This document shows positions 1 through 6,527 of a stretch of DNA of 7,120 nt, in pieces. The stretch comes from DASWHD01 sp036393335 (GTDB lineage: Bacteria > CG2-30-53-67 > CG2-30-70-394): NCBI GenBank assembly GCA_036393335.1, contig DASWHD010000151.1:1-7120 (forward strand), read 5' to 3'. Each line of letters begins with the position of its first letter. Position 1 is the first letter of the stretch. The notes beneath the pieces were generated by a model. That model saw only the letters and a list, made by a program, of their open reading frames with translations. It did no database searches and was not told the DNA's origin. A program made the translations under genes and the position numbers.

Positions 1-14
1 AGAGCCCGCCCTAC
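1..14 (-). repeat. Truncated REP-like palindrome (GTAG + GGCGGGC arm)
   Basis: On the minus strand this reads GTAG followed by GGCGGGC and a TCT start of loop, then leaves the window. It matches the first arm of the complete palindrome at 4547-4567, which is GTAG, GGCGGGC, TGT, GCCCGCC. The GTAG tetranucleotide next to a GC-rich palindrome is the hallmark of REP sequences mobilised by RAYT (TnpA-REP) transposases. The other arm is outside the window, so calling it a full REP is inference. Its TAG (13 to 11) is also the manC stop codon. Confidence 0.6.
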
Positions 15-1432
15 GGCTGACACCGGTCGTAGACGTCCGCGAACCGCACGATGTCGTCCTCGCCGAGGTAGCTCCCGGACTGGACCTCGATGATCTCCAG
101 GGGGATGGTGCCTGGGTTGGCCAGGCGGTGGGTCGTGCCCAGGGGGATGTAGGTGGACTGGTTCTCCGTGAGTAGGAGCTCCTCGTCGCCGCGCGTGACC
201 TTGGCCGTGCCCTTCACCACGACCCAGTGCTCCGCCCGGTGGTGGTGCATCTGGAGGGAGAGCACCGCGCCGGGATTGACCGTGAGGCGTTTCACTTGAA
301 AGCGTGGGCCGGCGTCGACGCCCTCGTAGGAGCCCCACGGCCGGTAGACCTTGCGGTGGAACCGATACTCGTCACGCTGGTTCTTCTTCAGCCAGGAGAC
401 GATCTCCTTCACCTCCTGCGCCTTAGCCTTGCTCGCCACCAGGACCGCATCCGCGGTCTCCACCACGATCAGGTCCTCGATGCCGACGGTGGCGACACAG
501 CGGGACTCGGCCACCAGCAGGGCGTTGCGGGTATCGTGGGTGATCACGTCGCCGTCGATCACGTTGCCATCGGCGTCACGCGGACAGATGTTCCACAGCG
601 ACGACCACGAGCCGACGTCCGACCAGCCGGCATCCAACGGCACCACCGCCGCACGGTCGGTCTGCTCCATCACCGCGTAGTCGATGGAGTCACTTGGGCA
701 GGCAAGAAACGGCCCTTTGTCCACGCGGAAGAAGTCGGCGTCCTCGCGACCGGCGTCGAAGGCCGCCCGACACGCCGCCGCGATGTCGGGGCGGTGGCGG
801 GCGATCTCCTCCAGCCAGCGGTCCGCACGCATCACGAAGATGCCGGCGTTCCACAGGTAATCGCCGGCATCGAGATAACCCTGCGCGGTGGTGGCGTCCG
901 GCTTCTCGACGAACGCCGCGACGCGCCACGCGGGTCCGCCGTCCAGCGCCTCGCCCTTGTGCAGGTAGCCATAGCCGGTCTCGGCGTGGGTGGGGACAAC
1001 CCCGAAAGTGACCAAGTACCCTTGCTCGGCGAGGGCGCTGCCGGCGCGGATCGCCGCCTGAAAGGCGGCCCGGTCCGGGATCACGTGGTCGGCCGGCATG
1101 ACCACCATGAGGGCCGCGGGGTCACCGGCGGCGACGCGCAGGGCGGCGAGGGTAAGGGCCGGGGCCGTGTTACGCCCCGCCGGTTCCAGGATGATCGTCT
1201 CCGGCGCCTTGCCCAGCTTGTGGATCTGCTCGGCCACCAGGAAACGGTGCTCTTCATTGCATACGAACAGCGGTGCACCGAGATCGGCGAGACCGTCGAG
1301 ACGGATGGTGGTGTCCTCGAGCAGCGTCTGCTCCCCCACGAAGCGCAGCAGGGGCTTGGGGTAGTGCTCCCGTGACAGGGGCCAGAGCCGGCTGCCGGCG
1401 CCGCCGGAGAGGATGACCGGGTAGATCGTCAT
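11..1432 (-). CDS. manC: Mannose-1-phosphate guanylyltransferase / mannose-6-phosphate isomerase (bifunctional)
   Basis: This 473-residue enzyme makes GDP-mannose from mannose-1-phosphate and GTP, and its C-terminal cupin interconverts mannose-6-phosphate and fructose-6-phosphate. It acts in the cytoplasm and feeds polysaccharide synthesis. The pyrophosphorylase domain shows the nucleotide-binding signature GGAGSRLWPLSR at 10-21 with PKP at 25-27, then EPAGRNTAPA at 83-92, FVEKP at 174-178, NAGIFV at 195-200 and DAGWSDVGSW at 267-276. The isomerase domain shows the metal-binding QMHHHRAEHW at 394-403 and IPLGTTHRLANPG at 429-441. Length matches the AlgA/CpsB/ManC family. I chose the ATG at 1432 because the conserved domain begins there and a GGAG lies 8 nt upstream. 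The open frame extends 27 codons further to 1513, but that extension has no family resemblance. The stop TAG falls inside a REP-like GTAG. No phosphomannomutase or glycosyltransferase gene is next to it in this window. The function is secure; the name could equally be algA or cpsB. Confidence 0.95.
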   Translation of the reverse strand: MTIYPVILSGGAGSRLWPLSREHYPKPLLRFVGEQTLLEDTTIRLDGLADLGAPLFVCNEEHRFLVAEQIHKLGKAPETIILEPAGRNTAPALTLAALRVAAGDPAALMVVMPADHVIPDRAAFQAAIRAGSALAEQGYLVTFGVVPTHAETGYGYLHKGEALDGGPAWRVAAFVEKPDATTAQGYLDAGDYLWNAGIFVMRADRWLEEIARHRPDIAAACRAAFDAGREDADFFRVDKGPFLACPSDSIDYAVMEQTDRAAVVPLDAGWSDVGSWSSLWNICPRDADGNVIDGDVITHDTRNALLVAESRCVATVGIEDLIVVETADAVLVASKAKAQEVKEIVSWLKKNQRDEYRFHRKVYRPWGSYEGVDAGPRFQVKRLTVNPGAVLSLQMHHHRAEHWVVVKGTAKVTRGDEELLLTENQSTYIPLGTTHRLANPGTIPLEIIEVQSGSYLGEDDIVRFADVYDRCQP

Positions 1433-1440
1433 GATGTGCG

Positions 1441-1444
1441 CTCC
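1441..1444 (-). promoter_or_regulatory. Ribosome binding site setting the manC start
   Basis: GGAG on the minus strand lies 8 nt before the ATG at 1432. It supports this start over the two upstream in-frame ATGs at 1513 and 1501, which would add a non-conserved, arginine-rich leader. Confidence 0.7.
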
Positions 1445-1523
1445 ACGTCTTCGCCGTTCAGGGATGGGGGATTCTCCCACAGATCGTTGCGCCGGGAACA
1501 TCGCATGACTCAAAGGTAAACCG

Positions 1524-1559
1524 GCGCGGGAAGCGGTCCCCCCGCACCTCCCGCGCTAC
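1524..1559 (-). repeat. GTAG-headed nested inverted repeat in the manC-cfa gap
   Basis: An 8-bp perfect outer stem (GCGCGGGA at 1524-1531 with TCCCGCGC at 1549-1556) encloses a 4-bp inner stem (GCGG at 1533-1536 with CCGC at 1542-1545). On the minus strand GTAG (1559 to 1556) sits at its foot, as in REP sequences. Its core differs from the other palindromes here, so membership of the same family is uncertain. It lies about 90 bp upstream of the manC start and could also be an operator or leader structure. It has no T-run, so it is not a classical terminator. Confidence 0.45.
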
Positions 1560-1586
1560 GTCCGCCCCTTCCCGCTGCTTCGCCCC

Positions 1587-1708
1587 CCCTCCCCCACCGG
1601 GGGAGGGCCGGGGTGGGGGCGGTGGGATGCGGCACAGGATCCGGAGGTGCACCCGGCGCGCTGCTGGACCGAGTGCCCTCCCCCCAACCCCCTCCCGGGG
1701 GGAGGGGG
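1587..1708 (+). repeat. Composite G-rich inverted element, copy 1
   Basis: Two different GC-rich hairpins face each other. The left half (type I, plus orientation) has a 9-bp stem CCCTCCCCC (1587-1595), loop ACC, GGGGGAGGG (1599-1607), followed by a G-rich tail to 1619. The right half (type II, reading on the minus strand) has a 9-bp stem at 1688-1696 and 1700-1708 with its G-rich tail facing inward (1676-1687). A second copy at 4574-4696 has the same two halves in the opposite overall orientation and a similar spacer, which shows this is one mobile or repeated unit of about 122 bp. In layout it resembles a REPIN (two palindromes in inverted orientation), though neither half is headed by GTAG. 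It fills most of the manC-cfa gap. Confidence 0.8.
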
Positions 1709-1759
1709 AGCTCGCCGCAGCGCACAGGATACGAATGGAGAGGCACCCCATCCGGCGTG

Positions 1760-1787
1760 TTGGCTATCCTGGACGAGGCGGTATGAT
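1760..1787 (+). promoter_or_regulatory. Candidate sigma-70-type promoter for cfa
   Basis: TTGGCT (1760-1765; four of six to consensus) and TATGAT (1782-1787; five of six) are separated by 16 bp. Transcription would begin near 1794, giving a leader of a little over 20 nt that still contains the GGGAG ribosome binding site at 1806-1810. It is the best promoter match in this gap and correctly oriented, but it has not been tested. Confidence 0.5.
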
Positions 1788-1816
1788 CTCCTGCCTGCCA
1801 CCACCGGGAGCCTCCG

Positions 1817-3115
1817 ATGTTTCCCCTCTCCCACATGCTCAGACGGTTCGTTCGGGTCGGGACCCTGCGGGTGATCGATCCGCGCGGCAAGGTCCACACC
1901 TTCCAGGGCCGACCCGGGCCGACGGTCACCTTCCGCCTGAGCGATCCCGCCCTGCCGCGAAAGATCTTCTTCAATCCGGAGCTGGCGGTGGGGGAGGCGT
2001 ACATGGAGGGGACCTTCACTCTCGAGGGCTGCGACCTCTACGACTTCCTACGCTTCTTCTCGATCAACCGGCTATCCCTCGGCTCGTACCCGCTCCAGAG
2101 GGTGCTGCGGCGGATCTCCCGTGGGCTGCGGGCGCTCCAGCAGCGTAACCCGGTCGGCAAGGCGCAAGCCCACGTCGCCCACCACTACGACCTGTCGGAC
2201 GACCTCTACGACCTGTTCCTGGATGCCGACCGCCAATACTCGTGCGCCTACTTTCTCTCCCCGGACGACACCCTGAAGCAGGCGCAGGAAAACAAGAAGC
2301 GCCATATCGCCGCCAAGCTCTGCCTGGCATCCGGCCAGAGGGTCCTCGATATCGGCTGCGGCTGGGGCGGCCTCGGGCTCTACCTCGCGCAGATCGCGGA
2401 GGTGGAGGTCACCGGCGTCACCCTGTCGCGAGAGCAGCACGCGGTCGCCAACCGGCGCGCCGCGGCCCTCGATCTGAGCGACCGAGTGCGGTTCCTGCTG
2501 CGTGACTATCGGGACCTGGACGAGCCATTCGATCGCATCGTCTCGGTGGGAATGTTCGAGCACGTCGGCGTGCACCACTACTCAGAATTCTTCGCCAAAC
2601 TCCGGGCGCTGCTCACCGATGATGGAGTGGCGCTGCTCCACTCCATCGGCCACATGAGCCCGCCGGGCACCGCCTCGCCGTGGCTGCGCAAGTACATCTT
2701 CCCCGGCGCCTACTCCCCGGCCCTCTCCGAGGTCTTCCCGGCGGTGGAGCTCAACAGCCTGTGGGTCACCGACGTGGAGATCCTGCGGGTCCACTACGCC
2801 GACACCCTGCGCGAGTGGCTGCGCCGCTTCCAGGCCAACCGGCCGAAGATCGCCGCGCTCTACGACGAGCGGTTCTGCCGCATGTGGGAGTTCTACCTGA
2901 TTAGCTGCGAGATGATGTTCCGCACCGGCAGCCAGATGGTCTTCCAGATGCAGCTCGCCCACCGGCGCGATGCCGCTCCCCTCACCCGCGACTACATCGC
3001 CGCGGCGGAGCGGGCCTACGCGCGCAAGGAGCGCGGCGGCGCGGAGGCGGTGGATGACGACGTGGAGTGGCTCATCGACGAGGAGTCGGTCGAAGAGGGG
3101 GCGGAGCGGGGCTGA
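1817..3115 (+). CDS. cfa: Cyclopropane-fatty-acyl-phospholipid synthase family methyltransferase
   Basis: This 432-residue protein is predicted to transfer a methylene group from S-adenosylmethionine to the double bond of unsaturated phospholipid acyl chains at the inner membrane face. The class I SAM motif VLDIGCGWGGLGLYLA is at 176-191. The residues that hold bicarbonate in E. coli Cfa all have counterparts: C143 in YSCAYF, E248 in FEHVG, H275 and I277 in LLHSIGHM, and Y327 in HYADTL. The N-terminal 115 residues (GTLRVIDPRGKVHTF, then NPELAVGEAYMEG) form the lipid-side domain typical of Cfa relatives. The C-terminal tail from about 412 is strongly acidic. E. coli Cfa has 382 residues, so this version is longer. 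The start at 1817 has GGGAG 6 nt upstream; an internal ATG at residue 7 is less well supported. It is the only plus-strand gene here, divergent from manC and convergent with rfbB. Membership of the family is clear, but the exact product (cyclopropane or another methylated chain) is inferred. Confidence 0.9.
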   Translation: MFPLSHMLRRFVRVGTLRVIDPRGKVHTFQGRPGPTVTFRLSDPALPRKIFFNPELAVGEAYMEGTFTLEGCDLYDFLRFFSINRLSLGSYPLQRVLRRISRGLRALQQRNPVGKAQAHVAHHYDLSDDLYDLFLDADRQYSCAYFLSPDDTLKQAQENKKRHIAAKLCLASGQRVLDIGCGWGGLGLYLAQIAEVEVTGVTLSREQHAVANRRAAALDLSDRVRFLLRDYRDLDEPFDRIVSVGMFEHVGVHHYSEFFAKLRALLTDDGVALLHSIGHMSPPGTASPWLRKYIFPGAYSPALSEVFPAVELNSLWVTDVEILRVHYADTLREWLRRFQANRPKIAALYDERFCRMWEFYLISCEMMFRTGSQMVFQMQLAHRRDAAPLTRDYIAAAERAYARKERGGAEAVDDDVEWLIDEESVEEGAERG

Positions 3116-3179
3116 CCGTGCCCAACACCGCGGGTGGCCCACCCCCTTACCGGGGACAAACGCCACCGCCGCACCCACC

Positions 3180-3312
3180 GTAGGGCGGAACGCCGGAGGC
3201 GGTTCCGCCATTCCACCTGGTCGCAGGGGGGCGGGTCGTTCTTGTCCGTTGGATTGGCGGATCGCGGCGGTGGCATCGGGACGGCGGATCGCCCTCCGGG
3301 CATCCGCCCTAC
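3180..3312. repeat. REPIN-like pair of 30-nt GTAG palindromes between convergent genes
   Basis: Two 30-nt palindromes lie in inverted orientation, at 3180-3209 (plus) and 3283-3312 (minus), 73 bp apart. Both begin GTAGGGCGGA and end TCCGCC. Each folds into a 7-bp lower stem, a bulged G, a 4-bp upper stem and a GGA loop. The copies differ at six positions, and these form three compensated base pairs, so the fold is kept while the sequence changes. GTAG at the foot of each palindrome is the REP signature. The pair fills the gap between the 3' ends of cfa and rfbB, where it might also slow or end transcription from both sides; it has no T-runs. Another short GGCGGATCG at 3256-3264 may be a degraded fragment. 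No RAYT transposase gene is in the window. Confidence 0.8.
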
Positions 3313-3367
3313 GCGCAAGGTGGGAGAGGGAGACACATGCCGATTGCGGCCGCCGGGATGATCCACG

Positions 3368-4444
3368 TCAAGGCACGCGTCCCTCCCCCGTGCCAAGCCG
3401 TTCGCGCTGATAAACCCCGCGCATCACCCCATCGCACCAGTCGCGGTGGTCCAGATACCACCGCACGGTGCGCTCTAGCCCCGTAGCGAACGTCTCCACT
3501 GGACACCACCCGAGATCGCGCTCGACCTTGCCGGCATCGAGGGCGTAGCGCCGGTCGTGGCCGGGTCGGTCGGCCACGAAGGCGATCGCCCCCGCGTGAA
3601 GCCGCCCATCCCGGCGCGGCGCGAGCCGGTCGAGATGGCGGCACACCGCCCGCACCACGTCGAGGTTGGTGTGCTCGCTGTGGCCTGCCACGTGGTAGAC
3701 CTCTCCGGGCCGCCCCGCCGCCATCACCCGCCGCAAGGCGCGGCAGTGGTCGTCCACGTAGAGCCAATCCCGGACCTGGCCGCCGTCACCGTAGATCGGC
3801 AGGGGCTTGTCCTCCAGGGCGTTGAGGATCACCAGGGGGATGAGCTTCTCGGGAAATTGGTACGGCCCGTAGTTGTTCGAGCAGTTGGTGGTCACCACCG
3901 GCAGGCCGTAGGTCCGGAAGTACGCCCGCGCCAGGTGGTCCGATCCCGCCTTGGAGGCGGCATACGGCGAGCTCGGCGCATAGGCACTCGCCTCCGTGAA
4001 GACCCCCCTCCCTCCAAGGGAACCGTACACCTCGTCGGTGGAGACATGCAGGAAACGGAAGTGGTCACGTTCGGCCGCGGGTAGGTCGCGCCAGTAGGCG
4101 AGGGCCGCCTCCAGGAGGGTGAAGGTGCCCACCACATTGGTCGCGATGAACGGCGCGGGGCCGTCGATGGAGCGATCGACGTGGGACTCCGCCGCGAGGT
4201 GGAAGATGCCGGCGGGCCGCAGGTCGCGCAAGAGATCGCCGACCAGCGCCGCGTCGCAGATGTCGCCGCGGACAAAGCGGTGGCGCGAGTGGTCGCGATA
4301 GTCGCCGAGGGACTCCAGATTGCCGGCATAGGTGAGCTTGTCGAGGTTGCCCACCACCGCCTCGCTCTCGCCCAAGAGCTGGCGCACCAAGGCGCTGCCG
4401 ATGAAGCCGGCGCCGCCGGTGACGAGGTATCGCGGCTCGGGCAT
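3368..4444 (-). CDS. rfbB: dTDP-glucose 4,6-dehydratase
   Basis: This 358-residue enzyme converts dTDP-glucose to dTDP-4-keto-6-deoxyglucose, the second step toward dTDP-L-rhamnose and related sugars of O-antigen or exopolysaccharide. It is an extended short-chain dehydrogenase with bound NAD. The Rossmann glycine motif TGGAGFIG is at 9-16, NLDKLTYAGN at 33-42 and HVDRSI at 88-93. The catalytic STDEVYG is at 135-141 (T136, D137, E138), YAASK at 161-165 (Y161, K165), and the substrate-binding NCSNNYGPYQFPEKLIP at 187-203. The C-terminal ADRPGHDRRYALD is also typical. Length is normal for the family. The ATG at 4444 is the first possible start, because an in-frame TGA lies five codons upstream. 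There is no clear Shine-Dalgarno, and a 7-bp stem-loop ends 14 nt before the start. The usual partners rfbA, rfbC and rfbD are not adjacent. The gene is flanked by repeats on both sides. It could be named rmlB or rffG; the reaction itself is secure. Confidence 0.95.
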   Translation of the reverse strand: MPEPRYLVTGGAGFIGSALVRQLLGESEAVVGNLDKLTYAGNLESLGDYRDHSRHRFVRGDICDAALVGDLLRDLRPAGIFHLAAESHVDRSIDGPAPFIATNVVGTFTLLEAALAYWRDLPAAERDHFRFLHVSTDEVYGSLGGRGVFTEASAYAPSSPYAASKAGSDHLARAYFRTYGLPVVTTNCSNNYGPYQFPEKLIPLVILNALEDKPLPIYGDGGQVRDWLYVDDHCRALRRVMAAGRPGEVYHVAGHSEHTNLDVVRAVCRHLDRLAPRRDGRLHAGAIAFVADRPGHDRRYALDAGKVERDLGWCPVETFATGLERTVRWYLDHRDWCDGVMRGVYQRERLGTGEGRVP

Positions 4445-4458
4445 GAAGTCTGTCGTTC

Positions 4459-4480
4459 ACGGCGAGCGAGGATTCGCCGT
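4459..4480 (-). promoter_or_regulatory. Stem-loop in the rfbB leader
   Basis: ACGGCGA (4459-4465) and TCGCCGT (4474-4480) form a perfect 7-bp inverted repeat with an 8-nt loop, ending 14 nt upstream of the rfbB start codon. It could be an RNA hairpin affecting translation of a gene that lacks an obvious ribosome binding site, or a DNA operator. Only the symmetry is seen; the role is inferred. Confidence 0.4.
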
Positions 4481-4527
4481 GGGGGAAACCTATCAGAGAA
4501 CCCGGGCCTACCCCTAGGAGCGATCTA

Positions 4528-4567
4528 GTCGGGCTTCGCCCGACGTGGCGGGCACAGCCCGCCCTAC
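4528..4567 (-). repeat. REP-like double hairpin
   Basis: Read on the minus strand, GTAG (4567 to 4564) is followed by a perfect 7-bp hairpin (GGCGGGC, loop TGT, GCCCGCC), two bases, and a second perfect 7-bp hairpin (GTCGGGC, loop GAA, GCCCGAC). The first hairpin is the same type as the truncated one at 1-14, in the same orientation, and shares GTAGGGCGG with the REPIN at 3180-3312. It lies upstream of rfbB, immediately beside composite element copy 2. Confidence 0.75.
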
Positions 4568-4573
4568 CTGACT

Positions 4574-4696
4574 CCCCCTCCCACCGGGAGGGGGCTGGGG
4601 GGAGGGCGTATGGAGCGAGCAACGCGTCTGGGACACCGCCAGGCCAGGTAGCCTCTCCCCACGCCCCCACCCCGGCCCTCCCCCGGAGGGGGAGGG
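4574..4696 (-). repeat. Composite G-rich inverted element, copy 2
   Basis: This is the inverted counterpart of 1587-1708. The type II half comes first on the plus strand: stem CCCCCTCCC (4574-4582), loop ACC, GGGAGGGGG (4586-4594), tail to 4606. The type I half reads on the minus strand: 9-bp stem at 4676-4684 and 4688-4696, tail 4664-4675. Against copy 1, the type I hairpin-plus-tail differs only in one loop base over about 35 nt, and the type II half at about two positions. The spacers align without gaps over a core of roughly 28 nt (1643 onward against 4640 downward), with about 20 matches. The two copies differ by a single base in total length. It fills most of the rfbB-ettA gap. Confidence 0.8.
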
Positions 4697-4742
4697 CGCT
4701 TGGTACCCGCCGCCGCGGACAGATGCCTTGTCCCGACCGGAG

Positions 4743-4753
4743 GGGGAACTCCC

Positions 4754-4757
<4 letters not shown>
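4743..4757 (-). repeat. Short GTAG-headed stem-loop at the ettA stop codon
   Basis: On the minus strand the ettA stop TAG lies within GTAG (4757 to 4754), and GGGG (4754 to 4751), loop AGTT and CCCC follow. The stem is only 4 bp, so it may be chance. It resembles the arrangement at the manC stop. It has no T-run and is not a convincing terminator. Confidence 0.3.
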
Positions 4758-6439
<1,682 letters not shown>

Positions 6440-6489
6440 CGCTGGCTGTCCTTCCGTCTCGTCAAGGGGTACCCCGCATGGGGGGCGGG

Positions 6490-6517
6490 ATCATCGCACG
6501 CCGCCGGGAGTTGGCAA
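6490..6517 (-). promoter_or_regulatory. Candidate promoter for ettA
   Basis: On the minus strand TTGCCA (6517 to 6512; five of six to the -35 consensus) and GATGAT (6495 to 6490; four of six to -10) are 16 bp apart. A start near 6483 would give a leader of about 45 nt. It lies in the 88-bp gap after the isoaspartyl peptidase gene and would let ettA be transcribed alone. The match is moderate. Confidence 0.35.
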
Positions 6518-6527
6518 TACGGCCCCG

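Noticed and set aside
227..1375. A 382-codon open frame on the plus strand opposite manC
   Set aside because: Same antisense effect. No motifs, and manC carries every expected catalytic signature.
1433..1513. An N-terminal extension of manC to the ATG at 1513
   Set aside because: The extra 27 residues are Arg/Pro-rich with no family match, and the start at 1432 has its own ribosome binding site and the conserved beginning of the domain.
1587..1730. CRISPR array
   Set aside because: There are only two hairpin units, different in type and inverted to each other, with no regular spacers and no cas genes.
3131..3155. GC-rich inverted repeat just after the cfa stop as an intrinsic terminator
   Set aside because: The stem leaves almost no loop and no T-run follows; not distinguishable from GC-rich background.
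2582..3211. A 209-codon minus-strand frame overlapping the end of cfa and the gap after it
   Set aside because: It lies mostly antisense to conserved cfa sequence and reads into the REP palindrome. There is no domain or family resemblance.
4717..4733. GGACA/TGTCC inverted repeat after ettA as a terminator
   Set aside because: Only a 5-bp stem with no T-run on either strand.
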